Shown: positions 29,217-39,783 of the stretch, in pieces
Position numbering within the stretch: the stretch's first letter is position 1
How the letters are laid out: each line of letters begins with the position of its first letter
Source of the DNA: Verrucomicrobiales bacterium
GTDB taxonomy: Bacteria > Verrucomicrobiota > Verrucomicrobiia > Verrucomicrobiales > DEV007
Length of the DNA stretch: 61,580 bases
Direction of reading: 5' to 3'
Assembly: GCA_029213195.1 (NCBI GenBank)
Contig: JARGNI010000033.1
Span: forward strand, 1 to 61,580
Position numbers and translations under genes: made by a program
The notes under the pieces: generated by a model
What the model was told of the DNA's origin: nothing
What the model saw: the letters and a program-made list of their open reading frames with translations, nothing else
The model's database searches: none

Positions 29217-29888
29217 ATGGAAGTTCTTGAAGCGATTCGCGGTCGCGCCTCTGTCCGCGCTTTTCTCGACCAGCCGGTGACCCGGGAGACGATTCGGGGG
29301 GTTCTCGATGCGGCGAAGTGGTCACCTTCGGGAGGGAATACCCAGCCCTGGCAGGTTGCCGTGGTGACTGGTGAAACGAAAAGGGAAATTGGCGATCGCA
29401 TGGTCGCGGCTTATCGAGCCGGTGAGGAAGGCGACGCCGACTACCAATACTACGCGAAACGTTTCCCGGAACCTTACCGGGGACGTCGCTACACTTGTGG
29501 GATGGCACTGTATTCAGCACTTGGCATCGAGCGTTCCGACAAGCCGGGACGTCGGGCGCAGTGGGAAAAGAACTACCACGGATTCGATGCTCCGGTAGAG
29601 CTCTTCATCTTTGTCGATGACGCCCTGGAGATGGGTTCCTGGGTGGATACCGGAATGTTCATTCAAAATGTGATGTTGGCGGCACGCGCCTTTGGTCTCG
29701 AAACCTGTCCGCAGGCGGCGCTGGCCGAGTATCCCGGGATCGTTCGCGAGGTCCTTGATCTTCCCGATTCGATGAAGCTGGTTTGTGGGATCGCGATGGG
29801 TTATCCCGAACCTGAGGCTGCTGTGAATGGATACCGAACCGAACGTGAGGACGTCGATGGTTTCACGCGCTGGTATGGAGACGATTGA
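29217..29888 (+). CDS. Nitroreductase family protein
   Basis: A 223-residue FMN-dependent nitroreductase-fold protein, with the FMN-phosphate motif near the start (RGRASVRAFLDQPV, Arg9/Ser12 region), the WSPSGGNTQPWQV segment at about residues 38-50, and a C-terminal GIAMGYPEPEAAVN loop. Such cytosolic enzymes reduce nitro compounds or quinones with NAD(P)H, or carry out related flavin chemistry. It has no signal peptide. It follows the sulfatase by 71 bases, with a hairpin in the gap; whether they share a transcript is not clear. Substrate unknown. Confidence 0.9.
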   Translation: MEVLEAIRGRASVRAFLDQPVTRETIRGVLDAAKWSPSGGNTQPWQVAVVTGETKREIGDRMVAAYRAGEEGDADYQYYAKRFPEPYRGRRYTCGMALYSALGIERSDKPGRRAQWEKNYHGFDAPVELFIFVDDALEMGSWVDTGMFIQNVMLAARAFGLETCPQAALAEYPGIVREVLDLPDSMKLVCGIAMGYPEPEAAVNGYRTEREDVDGFTRWYGDD

Positions 29889-29990
29889 AGGATGGTAGGA
29901 GTCTGCCAGCCCAACGACATCGCGCTTTTTTGATCACTTGGAATTTTCCGTAAATCGGCTACATGGAAAGGAGATTCCGCGAGGGGATCG

Positions 29991-31526
29991 ATGCTACCTT
30001 TTTTTCTAATTATGATGACAAGCCTACGTAATGGTATTTTCCTGATCGCGATCACCGGATGCACCCTTGGATTTTCCGAGGAAGTGAAGTGGAACTTTGA
30101 AGATCAGAAACAAGTGGATTCCTCGAAAGGGGCCGTCTTCGAAAAGGGAACGGTATCGCCCGAAGAGAAATCCGCGACCCTTCTCACGAAGGTGGAGAAA
30201 GTGAAAAAGAAACGCTCTCCCAAGTTGCTGACCATCTCTCAGTCTCCGATCTGGCAGAACTGGAATCCGATTGAGAACCTGGGCCCGGCGAACCTTCGCG
30301 ATGCACCAGTCCTGTTGACGAAAGGGCCGGGCGATTACTGGATCTTCGGTCGTTACGGAGGCGCCCAGCCGAAGAAAAAGAAGGGGCAGAAAGCGGCTCC
30401 GGCAACCAAATTTGAATCCTCGGAAGCAAGCCTCGAAGGGTTTGAGATCCCACTCAAGACGACTCCTTTCGCGAATGTGTTTGATGCTCCCGGGGGGCTC
30501 AAACCTGGAAAAGGGGGGTATCACGCCTGGCAGAGTCGTGACATGAAGAACTGGGTTCACCATGGCCCGGTCACCGAAGGTTTCTCCAAGTGGGTCACCA
30601 ATGCCGAGTACGTCGATGGGAAAACCCTGATCTACTATGATTTCCCGAACGATCAGGATCCGCATGTCTATGTTGACGAAGACCTCACCGATGGAGAGCC
30701 GGGTAAGAACATGGGAATGGCCGTGAAGGATCCTTCCCATGGCTCCGATGCTGGATTTATTCGGGACCTCGATGGCAACATGCATGTCATCATCGAGGAC
30801 TGGAGCCCGATCTCGGCGAACAAGCGTTCCTGGGATTCGCCGCTCGCCGGCCATGCGGTCAGTCCGAACGGAATCGACGGATTTGTGTTCAAGGATCCCG
30901 CGGTGGATAATCGCACCAAACCCACTGGAGAGATCGGAACCTACAAGCATCCTCACTGGGCCAAGGAAGACCCGGAGAACTACAAGACCAACATCGCGGA
31001 ATACGAAATTCACGAGCCCGAGCAGGAGGCGTATGGCGATTGGGCTGCCATCGCGATTGGGGGGCAGTACTACCTCTTTGCCGATTACGACCCGTCTCAC
31101 GGAGCTCAGATGAGCGTGGCCTGGTTCACCTCGTCCGATATTTACAAGCAGTTCGAATTCTGCGACCACATTGGGAATGGGCACCCTGATCCTGATGTTG
31201 CCTTTGCCGAGGGACAATTCTATCTCGCGACTCAACAAGCGACCGACTACGTCAGTCCAGGTCCCTGGGTCGAGACGGTTGAGGCCCGAGTGGGTGTGGA
31301 TACAAACAACGACGGAAAGGTCGATGAGTGGAGCGAGTGGGCCGAACTCAAGGAAAGTTACGACTACATCGAAGGCTTCGCGAAGCAAGTCGCGAAAAAT
31401 CCCGCTAGTTTGGATCTGTCAGGACTCCCTGAAGGCTACGGATTTCAAGTCGAGTTGAAGATTACCGACAGCACCGAAAACAAGTCCAAGCCGATGATCG
31501 AGAGCCTGATCCTGGACCTGGAGTGA
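29991..31526 (+). CDS. Secreted lipoprotein with GH43-like five-bladed beta-propeller
   Basis: A 511-residue protein with an N-terminal lipoprotein signal (lipobox IAITGC, Cys24). The body resembles family 43/117-type propeller glycosidases: repeated segments such as DAPVLLTKGPGDYWIFGRY, YHAWQSRDMKNWVHHG, GFIRDLDGNMHVIIEDWSP, YYLFADYDPS and HPDPDVAFAEGQFYLATQ, one per blade. Near residue 440 the stretch DTNNDGKVDEW fits a calcium-binding EF-hand/dockerin-like loop. A lysine-rich insert (KKKKGQK) sits near residue 128. Start at 29991 is favoured by GAGGGG upstream; an ATG at 30012 also leaves the lipobox intact. It is probably an outer-membrane glycan hydrolase or binding protein; catalytic residues were not assigned, and the family assignment is by pattern only. 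Confidence 0.65.
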   Translation: MLPFFLIMMTSLRNGIFLIAITGCTLGFSEEVKWNFEDQKQVDSSKGAVFEKGTVSPEEKSATLLTKVEKVKKKRSPKLLTISQSPIWQNWNPIENLGPANLRDAPVLLTKGPGDYWIFGRYGGAQPKKKKGQKAAPATKFESSEASLEGFEIPLKTTPFANVFDAPGGLKPGKGGYHAWQSRDMKNWVHHGPVTEGFSKWVTNAEYVDGKTLIYYDFPNDQDPHVYVDEDLTDGEPGKNMGMAVKDPSHGSDAGFIRDLDGNMHVIIEDWSPISANKRSWDSPLAGHAVSPNGIDGFVFKDPAVDNRTKPTGEIGTYKHPHWAKEDPENYKTNIAEYEIHEPEQEAYGDWAAIAIGGQYYLFADYDPSHGAQMSVAWFTSSDIYKQFEFCDHIGNGHPDPDVAFAEGQFYLATQQATDYVSPGPWVETVEARVGVDTNNDGKVDEWSEWAELKESYDYIEGFAKQVAKNPASLDLSGLPEGYGFQVELKITDSTENKSKPMIESLILDLE

Positions 31527-31700
31527 TAGGGCTCCTGATATTCTCGATCGACGCCCTGGGCTGAATGGAGTGCAACTCCTTCCCGGAGCCTTCTCAAGTA
31601 TTCTGACTGAAGAGCGTGTTGGTGCGGAATGCCTGTGTCGAAAGGCAGCCCGCGAACCCGTGACTTTCCGTGACCTTCGTTCCTCGGCAGAATAAAGGTC

Positions 31701-32489
31701 GTGAGAGAATCGTTTGCATCGTTCGGGGTCGTTCTTGCCCTTGGCTGGATCAGTTTTCCGAGTGTCGCCTTTGCTCAAGAGGGCGGTCCTGGTGTGGCTC
31801 AACCGTCTCGAACTGACAGGGGGGCGCAAGACTCTCCCTTTCTTCCGTCTTCGGTGTCTGGAGAGAATTTTTCGGAACTCAGAGAGCACTCGCCCTTTCT
31901 CCGCACACTCAACCTTTCGAAGTCTCTCATCCTCACGGGAGTGGCGACCATCGAAGGTGATGCCATTGCGACTCTACTCGATCTCGAAACTCGTGAGACC
32001 TATGTCGTTTCCAAGGAAGCCAATGGCGCTGGATGGTCCTTGGTTGGGGTCAAGGGCGATGAGTCGGATATCGAATCGCTCACGGCCCAGGTCAAAGTGG
32101 CAGGTTCGGAAGTGGTTTCGATCCGCTATGCGAAATCTCCTTCCGTTTCCGGTACTCCAGGTGTTTCCGTTTCGACTCGTATCGGAGATGGTAGCCGGGG
32201 AGGCGGAACAGGACCGCATGGAGGACCTGATCCTCGCGTCCTGACTCCAGATCAGTTGTCGGATGCCCGGAACGCTGCCCGAAACATCAAGGCAGGCTTC
32301 CAGGCCGACGGCTATGCTGACAATCAGACAATTCCACCCGAAGTGGTATCCAAGATTTCGAAACTCTCCGTTCAGCAACGAGAAAGCATCAATGTGAAGA
32401 TGTTTGAGTATCGGAATCGAGGCGTCAGCTCTCGCGATCGGATACAGATCTACAATCGGTTGCTCGATCGGGAAGTAAGTCGGCGTTGA
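31701..32489 (+). CDS. Hypothetical secreted protein
   Basis: A 262-residue protein starting with GTG and a signal peptide (to about residue 25, SVAFAQ). Residues about 60-140 form beta strands (LILTGVATIEGDAIATLLD, TYVVSKEANG); a glycine-rich linker GDGSRGGGTGPHGG follows near 170, and the C-terminus (190-262) is helical and charged. No family recognised. It stands alone between the propeller lipoprotein and a sulfatase; the real role cannot be inferred. Confidence 0.7.
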   Translation: MRESFASFGVVLALGWISFPSVAFAQEGGPGVAQPSRTDRGAQDSPFLPSSVSGENFSELREHSPFLRTLNLSKSLILTGVATIEGDAIATLLDLETRETYVVSKEANGAGWSLVGVKGDESDIESLTAQVKVAGSEVVSIRYAKSPSVSGTPGVSVSTRIGDGSRGGGTGPHGGPDPRVLTPDQLSDARNAARNIKAGFQADGYADNQTIPPEVVSKISKLSVQQRESINVKMFEYRNRGVSSRDRIQIYNRLLDREVSRR

Positions 32490-32650
32490 GCAACAGTCTC
32501 TGCGATTTTGATTTCCTTCTGGGGAAGAGAAAAGGGAGGGGGCTTCGTGTGAACTCTCAACGGTCGACAGGACTGGGTAGCGCCCGGTAGGGAGGACGAG
32601 GCACCAATCCGGTCTTGCATGCAATACCGGATCCCTCTATCACACTGGCT

Positions 32651-34090
32651 ATGCAAACCCGTATTCTGCTCTTTCTCCTCAGCCTCCTGGGAATCTGTCA
32701 TTTCTCTGCCTTCGCCGAAGACCGCAAACCCAATTTTGTGATCATCTTTACGGACGACCAGGGATATGGCGATCTGGGTTGCTTCGGGTCCGAGACCATT
32801 CGCACACCAGTGCTCGATCAACTCGCCGAGGAAGGTCGGAAGTTTACGAACTTTCTCGTGGCCTCTCCGGTTTGCACTCCTTCACGTGCTGCCCTGCTGA
32901 CGGGTTCCTATCCCAAGCGAGTCGGGATGCACCAGCACGTGCTCTTTCCCAGTTCGAAGAAAGGACTGAACCCCGAGGAGCATACGATCGCGGATCATCT
33001 CAAGCAGCAGGGGTATGCGACGGCTTGCTTCGGAAAGTGGCACCTCGGACATCATCCCGAGACACTGCCTCGTCAGAATGGTTTCGATACCTACTATGGG
33101 ATCCCGTATTCCAACGACATGAACCATCCAGACAACAAGGGGAAACCCAAGGGCGGTCCGGATGGGATGGACATTCTCTGGAACGATCCGGAGTCGACGC
33201 TGACGAAGTGGAAGACGCCGCTCATCGAGGATGAAGAGATCGTTGAGCTTCCCGTGGATCAGCGAACCATCACTCGCAGGTGCACGACCAAAGCGGTTGA
33301 GTTCATCGAGAAGAATCAGGAGCAGCCTTTTTTCGTCTATCTGCCCTACTCGATGCCTCACATTCCACTGTACGTTCCCGACGAGGTTCGTGATCCGGAT
33401 CCCAAGCGGGCGTACATCAACACGATCGAGCACATCGATACCGAGATCGGGAGGGTGATCGAGAAGATTCGGGAACTCGAGCTTGCCGAGAACACCTACG
33501 TGATCTTTACCACGGACAACGGCCCCTGGTTGTCTTTCAAGCACCATGGGGGTTCCGCAGGTCCGCTTCGAGATGGAAAGGGAACGACTTTCGAAGGGGG
33601 GCAGCGTGTGCCTTGCGTCATGTGGGCTCCGGGAAAGATTCCTGCGGGGACGGTGTGTGACGAAGTCGCAGGAACCATCGACCTGCTTCCCACGATTGCG
33701 GCCCTGACCGACACCCCCTTGCCCGACGATCGGAAAATCGATGGTCTCGACATCTCGGCTCTCCTCGACAGCGATTCCGCCTCGCCGAGAAATGAATTTC
33801 TCTACTACACCTCACGCGGAGCCATCGAAGGGATCCGGCAGGGCAAATGGAAACTCCTGGTAAAGAGCCAGGGACGAGGAAAGAAAGGTAAAGGCAAAGC
33901 CGATGGGAAGGCGAAAGCGGCCCCTCAGCCTGTTTACCTGCTGTTCGATCTCGATGCCGACATCGGGGAATCGACCAACCTCGCCGAGGATCATCCTGAC
34001 GTGGTGAGAAAGCTCGAGGCTCGCATGAAGGAACTCGACGCAGAAATCGAGGAAAACGCCCGCCCTACCTGGGTCAAGGAAGGGGCTTGA
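32651..34090 (+). CDS. Sulfatase (arylsulfatase A-like)
   Basis: A 479-residue secreted S1 sulfatase. Signal peptide 1-22; metal Asp35-Asp36 in IIFTDDQGYGD; formylglycine signature CTPSRAALLTG with Cys75; GKWHLGHHPE and VIFTTDNGPW segments complete the active site. A lysine-rich insert (GRGKKGKGKADGKAK) near residue 420 precedes the last strand and is unusual. The ATG at 32651 starts the signal; the longer frame from 32615 is rejected. It is convergent with the sialidase gene ending at 34096, only 5 bases apart. Resembles enzymes acting on galactosamine/glucosamine or galactose sulfates, but specificity cannot be read from the motifs alone. Confidence 0.93.
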   Translation: MQTRILLFLLSLLGICHFSAFAEDRKPNFVIIFTDDQGYGDLGCFGSETIRTPVLDQLAEEGRKFTNFLVASPVCTPSRAALLTGSYPKRVGMHQHVLFPSSKKGLNPEEHTIADHLKQQGYATACFGKWHLGHHPETLPRQNGFDTYYGIPYSNDMNHPDNKGKPKGGPDGMDILWNDPESTLTKWKTPLIEDEEIVELPVDQRTITRRCTTKAVEFIEKNQEQPFFVYLPYSMPHIPLYVPDEVRDPDPKRAYINTIEHIDTEIGRVIEKIRELELAENTYVIFTTDNGPWLSFKHHGGSAGPLRDGKGTTFEGGQRVPCVMWAPGKIPAGTVCDEVAGTIDLLPTIAALTDTPLPDDRKIDGLDISALLDSDSASPRNEFLYYTSRGAIEGIRQGKWKLLVKSQGRGKKGKGKADGKAKAAPQPVYLLFDLDADIGESTNLAEDHPDVVRKLEARMKELDAEIEENARPTWVKEGA

Positions 34091-34095
34091 GAACT

Positions 34096-35238
<1,143 letters not shown>

Positions 35239-35255
35239 GAGAGGGGACGGTTTTG

Positions 35256-36698
35256 TCAGGGTTGATATTCAGGGTTGGGGGTCATGGGATCGGCCCTCAC
35301 TTCGATTTTCCATTGATGGAGCTGCGTGAGAAGTTTTTTTGCGAGATCCGGTTGGGATGTGGCGAGATTGTTTTTCTCCCCAATATCCGCCGACAGATTG
35401 TAGAGCTCGATTTTTCCCGATTCCAGAAATTCGATCAATTTCCATTTCCCTGATCGGATGATGGAAACAGGAGCGCTCGATGGGTGGCGATTGTAGTGAG
35501 GATAATGCCAGAAGATGGGCGCAGATTTCTCGAAGGCGATTTCTCCCCGTCCGGTGAGAAGAGGGGCGAGGTTTCGTCCATCGGAGGTGTGCAAAGGTGT
35601 CTCGGTCAGCGCCTGGATGGTGGGGTAGAGGTCACAGGAATGAACAGGGACGTCGATTCGAGTTCCGCCTTCCCGCCCGATTCCGGCTCCGGCAATCAAC
35701 AGGGGAACGCGGATTCCTCCCTCGTAGTGAGCCCCTTTGTTGGCGCGCAGCGGGGCATTGTCTGTCGCCCCCGCGAAGCCTCCATTGTCCGAAGTGAAGA
35801 CGATGAGTGTGTTTTCGATCAGCTCAAGTTCCTCAAGTGTCTCCATGATTCTCCCGACACTCTGATCGACGCTTTCGATCATCGCTGCGTAAGCGGGCTT
35901 CCCTTGTCTTTCTAGTTTGGGCAGGGCCTCGTATTTGGCGATCAATTCCTTCTTCCCCTGGAGCGGAGTGTGGACGGCGTAGTAGGGAAAGTAGAGAAAA
36001 AACGGCTGGTTCCGGTCTTGCCGAGAAAGGAGGCGAACGGCTTCCTCTGTGAGGCAATCGGTCAAGAAGTCACCGTCCTGGCCGCCGGTGTAGGCTTGCT
36101 TGGAAATGGAATCCTCGGTCGTGGGCAGTTTCCATTTTCCTCGGAAAGGGTAGAAATAGCTCCCAGGGGCACCATGATCATCACCGCCGATGTTGATATC
36201 GAATCCATGATGTTGTGGCAGGGAGAAGGGGGCTCCGCCCAGGTGCCACTTTCCGATATGCCAGGTCGTGTATCCAGATTCACGGAGAGACTCGGCCAAG
36301 GTGAATTCTTCGAGGGGAAGGGACCGGAGAAACCGTCCTTCTCTCATCTTGTGTTTCTCGGGGCTCCACCTGCCCGCAGGGAGCCACTGAGTCAGGAGAA
36401 GTCGAGCGGGATACTTTCCGGTGAGGATCGCGGCACGGGTCGGAGAACAGACCGCACAGGCCGCATACGCGTTGGTAAAACGTAGGCCGGTCTCCGCGAG
36501 GGCGTCGATATGGGGTGTTTGATAGTAGCGGCTCCCCTGGCAGCTGAGATCACTCCAGCCAAGGTCATCGACGAGAAAAAGAATGACATTGGGGCGGGAA
36601 TGCTCGCGGGAAGGCGAGTCCGCAGCCCGTGTATTCAGGCTCAGGAGAACTCCGAAGCAAGAAATGGCGACAAGGAATGGGTAGAACCCTCGATGCAT
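35256..36698 (-). CDS. Sulfatase (arylsulfatase A-like)
   Basis: A 480-residue secreted S1 sulfatase. Signal peptide to about residue 25; metal residues in [11 protein letters not shown] (Asp44-Asp45); formylglycine signature [11 protein letters not shown] with Cys84; [10 protein letters not shown] and [11 protein letters not shown] motifs present. It is upstream of the sialidase-like gene and separated by 17 bases, so the two form an operon. The pair likely removes sulfate and then the terminal sugar from the same glycan (inference). Distance and sequence difference from the other sulfatases here show these are not recent tandem copies. Confidence 0.93.
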   Translation of the reverse strand: MHRGFYPFLVAISCFGVLLSLNTRAADSPSREHSRPNVILFLVDDLGWSDLSCQGSRYYQTPHIDALAETGLRFTNAYAACAVCSPTRAAILTGKYPARLLLTQWLPAGRWSPEKHKMREGRFLRSLPLEEFTLAESLRESGYTTWHIGKWHLGGAPFSLPQHHGFDINIGGDDHGAPGSYFYPFRGKWKLPTTEDSISKQAYTGGQDGDFLTDCLTEEAVRLLSRQDRNQPFFLYFPYYAVHTPLQGKKELIAKYEALPKLERQGKPAYAAMIESVDQSVGRIMETLEELELIENTLIVFTSDNGGFAGATDNAPLRANKGAHYEGGIRVPLLIAGAGIGREGGTRIDVPVHSCDLYPTIQALTETPLHTSDGRNLAPLLTGRGEIAFEKSAPIFWHYPHYNRHPSSAPVSIIRSGKWKLIEFLESGKIELYNLSADIGEKNNLATSQPDLAKKLLTQLHQWKIEVRADPMTPNPEYQP

Positions 36699-36741
36699 GA
36701 GCCGTTTCTATCATAGAACCCTGCGATTGTCGCCATACGCG

Positions 36742-36846
36742 ATTCAAGGGGGTGTGAATGAAGCTGGAGGACAAACCGCCCTTCCTTGAAGAAATCGACT
36801 CGAGGCCTAACCATTGTCTTTCACTTTCATTCACGCCCTATTCAAG
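36742..36846 (+). repeat. Near-perfect 32-base inverted repeat, possible structured RNA
   Basis: Positions 36743-36774 pair with 36814-36845 around a 39-base loop. Reading the plus strand as RNA, I count 24 Watson-Crick pairs, 5 G-U pairs and 3 mismatches; on the minus strand the five G-U pairs become C-A mismatches. It sits in a 289-base gap between two leftward genes, so a plus-strand transcript would be independent of both. No T-tract follows the stem on either strand, so it is a poor intrinsic terminator. The rest of the 36699-36987 gap shows nothing else I can support. Confidence 0.55.
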
Positions 36847-36987
36847 GCGTGTCCGTTGCCTGAATCCAAGGGTGCGACAACGGGGAATGTTCGCTTCAGG
36901 GGGAGCGGCCTGGGCTGGAGCAAGTCCTCTTTCGTGGAAGAGCCCTGCTCCGGTTCGAAAACCGGAAAACAGCAGGTGTCCCGAAGT

Positions 36988-38466
36988 TTAGAAATCAATC
37001 ACGAAACCACCCCGGCTCGTCACGGCTCGAGCAATGTCGAGGTGGACCCATCGCAGCTCGTAGCGTGGCCCCCAGGAATCGCTCACCGCGACTTCGTTCG
37101 TGGCCTCGTTGTAGCCGGTGATCATGCAGATGTGGAAGTTGTCCTTGACCTGGGAAAGGGTGGGGGACACCTGGGCAGCTTCGGACTCGATCTCGCTGGC
37201 CCAGGCTGAAAAGTCGGAGACCGACTCACGCTCCTGGGTGCGGTCATTGGCGATCTGGTTGTATTGCTCGAGGCTGCACATCTGCCAGAGGACGGGAACT
37301 CCTTTGTCGAGATAACGGCGGATCGTATCGAGATCAAAGTCCTCGCTCAGGTCCAGTTCCCGGATCCGACGAGCCTTGCTGCTGCAGAGTCGCTTGCAGT
37401 CCTCGGAAAGTTTTGTCGTGTTGGTTCCCCCTCCGGGAGCGGTCGCCGCAGTTGCCAGCAGATACATGTCCGCAGGAACAAACATATACCGCATCGCCCG
37501 TTCGAAGGTGGCCGGGGCGCAGTATCCCTTTGGTCCCTGGTTTACCATGGGAATGTTGTCGATCCATACGTCTCCGTTCTCCTCCTTGCGCAGATTCTTG
37601 ATCTGCATCTTGCGGAAGTCGGCGTCGACGATGAAATCGACCTTGCCTTCGACATCTGCGTTCGAGGTGGGAACGATCAGCAGGCTCGTATACTCATCTT
37701 CTTCGGTAGAGAGAAGGAAGGCGTGATCCCCGAAATCCCATCGTGTCACTTTACGGCGATCATCCCCTTCCCCGTAGTATTGTTCCTCAGGCGCGCCAAT
37801 ACCGGTCGTGAGGGTTTCGGTCAGCACTTCGGCATCGAGTTCGATGGCTTCATTGAGATCTCCGGGAGGTTCCTTATCTGGATAGATCTCCTTGAAATGA
37901 TCTTCGCCCAAGCCCATGCGACTGCCGAAATCGCCCTTGTTGGCGAAGACGAGGGAGAAACGCTGGGACTTGTGATCCGGCCCTCCGTAGAGAGTCACGC
38001 AATAGGGGTGTGCTCCGAGGAACTGGTATTCCATCTGGGTGTAGAGGCGATAACTGCTGGAGTTCTCTTTCTCGCTCTCCATCCGGAGCTTCAGACGCTG
38101 GGCAACATCACGGGCAGGCTCCTCCCAGAGCGATTTGGCTTGGCCGAACAGTTCGTGCCCGATGATCTTGTTGAGTTCTGAGAAGGCTTCCATTTCAGAA
38201 GCCGAAGGTGCCGAGGCGCGCTCCATATGGGATTTGATCCGCTCGATGCTATCCGGGGTCAGGCTGCTGGCGGGAACTTGGAATGAATTCCCTCCGGGCA
38301 TCTTGAACTTCACGGATCCGTTTTCGACTCCTTCAATGATCACATCGATGGACTTGCCAGTCGCTTTTTGCGTGATGGAAACCGTATCGTCCTGGGCAGA
38401 GGTTACCTGTGCCATTGAGAACAAGACAAAAGCACCGCATAAGAGCAGCTTGAGGGGGGACTTCAT
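36988..38466 (-). CDS. Secreted SHD1-like protein with C39/papain-like peptidase domain
   Basis: A 492-residue protein. After a signal peptide (to about residue 25) a short beta domain (VSITQKATGKSIDVIIEG, then FKMPGGNSFQVPASSLTP) resembles the SLA1 homology domain 1 found in planctomycete and verrucomicrobial exported proteins. The C-terminal third is a C39-like peptidase: Cys in NQGPKGYCAPATFERAM, His in FHICMITGYNE and Asp in VSDSWG give a plausible Cys-His-Asp triad. The middle part is unassigned. ATG 38466 starts the signal; the frame continues upstream to 38529 without one. It lies leftward of the N-acylglucosamine epimerase gene with a hairpin between. Substrate unknown; it could process bacterial or host proteins outside the cell. 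Confidence 0.78.
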   Translation of the reverse strand: MKSPLKLLLCGAFVLFSMAQVTSAQDDTVSITQKATGKSIDVIIEGVENGSVKFKMPGGNSFQVPASSLTPDSIERIKSHMERASAPSASEMEAFSELNKIIGHELFGQAKSLWEEPARDVAQRLKLRMESEKENSSSYRLYTQMEYQFLGAHPYCVTLYGGPDHKSQRFSLVFANKGDFGSRMGLGEDHFKEIYPDKEPPGDLNEAIELDAEVLTETLTTGIGAPEEQYYGEGDDRRKVTRWDFGDHAFLLSTEEDEYTSLLIVPTSNADVEGKVDFIVDADFRKMQIKNLRKEENGDVWIDNIPMVNQGPKGYCAPATFERAMRYMFVPADMYLLATAATAPGGGTNTTKLSEDCKRLCSSKARRIRELDLSEDFDLDTIRRYLDKGVPVLWQMCSLEQYNQIANDRTQERESVSDFSAWASEIESEAAQVSPTLSQVKDNFHICMITGYNEATNEVAVSDSWGPRYELRWVHLDIARAVTSRGGFVIDF

Positions 38467-38491
38467 GAGGACAAACATCCCCGAATGGCAG

Positions 38492-38530
38492 GGTGCCGTC
38501 AAGCCGGGGAGCACGCTCTTTCGCGGCACC
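38492..38530 (-). terminator. Hairpin between epimerase and C39-like gene
   Basis: GGTGCCG (38492-38498) and CGGCACC (38524-38530) form a perfect 7-bp stem with a 25-base GC-rich loop, in the gap between the stop of the epimerase gene and the start of the next leftward gene. It may end the nanA-epimerase transcript; no T-tract is seen, so a 5'-leader structure is an alternative. Confidence 0.35.
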
Positions 38531-38589
38531 AGAACTCGCCCTCGAAGGTGAGGTTATCTGGATCCCGGGACGAGCCAAAGGCGGTGGAT

Positions 38590-39783
38590 TCAGGAACTTT
38601 CGAGCGCCTCGTCGCAAAGCTCCCAGCATTTGTGAAGCATGCGGGGGAGGTGATAGGGGCCTTTCCACAGGTTGCCTTTCAGCCGATTCGAAACGCTTCC
38701 GTCACGTCGAAGATAGCCAAACCACTCTCCATGTTCCCTGTCGGGAAAATGTTCGAAACTCCAATCGTGAACTTGCTGGTGCATCGTGGCAAAGCGGTCC
38801 TCTCCCGTTAGATGCCACGCCATCAGGGTCGCAATGATGGTCTCATTATGAGGCCACCAGAATTTCATATCGTGCCAGTATTCTCCGATAGGACGATTGT
38901 CGACCCCGACGAAATAGAGGAGTCCACCGTACTCTCGGTCCCATCCTCGTCTCCACATCCACTGGATCATGCGGCAACCCAGGGAAATGAGGTCGGGATC
39001 GGAATCTCGATACCTGGCCTCTTCGAGAATGAACCAGGACGCCTCGATCGCATGGCCGGGATTCAGTGTTCGGCCATCGAAATGGCTGTCGATGCGGGAA
39101 CCATCGATCGAGACGGTCTCCATGACGCATTCGATATCCTCGTGAACGAAGTCACTGGCGATTTCTTCGATCGCGTTGCTGATGATCTTCGTCCATGGTC
39201 CCTCGATTCCAGCTCGACGACAGACCTGGGCACAATGGATCAGGATCATGGGATTTGCTAGGCTCTTGCTCGGGCGAGTGCCAGTGAACTTGGGTGGAAA
39301 AGGGGAGAGAGCTGGATTCCGAGAGTGATCGAGAAAGGTGTCGAAAAGCCGGGTGGCGTTCGCGCGATACTTCTCCTCGCGGGTTGCTTCGAAATGGGCT
39401 GCATTGGCGATGCAGGCGAAGGCTTCGGAGAACCGATAGCGACGCTTGCGAATCGGTGACCCATCTTCGGCGACCTGAAACCACATCAGCCCATCGACGG
39501 GATCGGTTCCGAACTGCTCGAGGAAATCCAATCCAGATCTTGATGCGGCGATCCATTTTTCGTTCGGACCTACACAGTTGTGGAGGTGCGCTAGGAGCCA
39601 GGCGAACCGTCCTTGGACCCAGATGCTCTTGTCGCTGTCCAGGAGGCTTCCGTCTTGATCGAGCGACGTCGCGTATCCACCGTATCCCTCGTCGAGCCCA
39701 TGCCGCAGCCAGAACGGGAGAACATCCTCGAGCAAAGTGTCGCGATAGGTATCGCGCAGGTGGACGAGCTGATTCTCCGTCAT
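38590..39783 (-). CDS. N-acylglucosamine 2-epimerase (AGE)
   Basis: A 397-residue cytosolic enzyme of the AGE/renin-binding family, an (alpha/alpha)6 barrel interconverting N-acetylmannosamine and N-acetylglucosamine. Family segments are WVQGRFAWLLAHLHN, WFQVAEDGSP, a GHAIEASWFILEEA stretch with the conserved His and Glu, and WWPHNETIIATLMA near 310 with the second catalytic His, followed by FPDREHGEWFGYL. The ATG at 39783 overlaps the stop of nanA by 4 bases (ATGA), so the two are translationally coupled. Converting ManNAc directly to GlcNAc bypasses NanK and NanE. The longer frame to 39924 is rejected because it would overlap nanA. Confidence 0.92.
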   Translation of the reverse strand: MTENQLVHLRDTYRDTLLEDVLPFWLRHGLDEGYGGYATSLDQDGSLLDSDKSIWVQGRFAWLLAHLHNCVGPNEKWIAASRSGLDFLEQFGTDPVDGLMWFQVAEDGSPIRKRRYRFSEAFACIANAAHFEATREEKYRANATRLFDTFLDHSRNPALSPFPPKFTGTRPSKSLANPMILIHCAQVCRRAGIEGPWTKIISNAIEEIASDFVHEDIECVMETVSIDGSRIDSHFDGRTLNPGHAIEASWFILEEARYRDSDPDLISLGCRMIQWMWRRGWDREYGGLLYFVGVDNRPIGEYWHDMKFWWPHNETIIATLMAWHLTGEDRFATMHQQVHDWSFEHFPDREHGEWFGYLRRDGSVSNRLKGNLWKGPYHLPRMLHKCWELCDEALESS

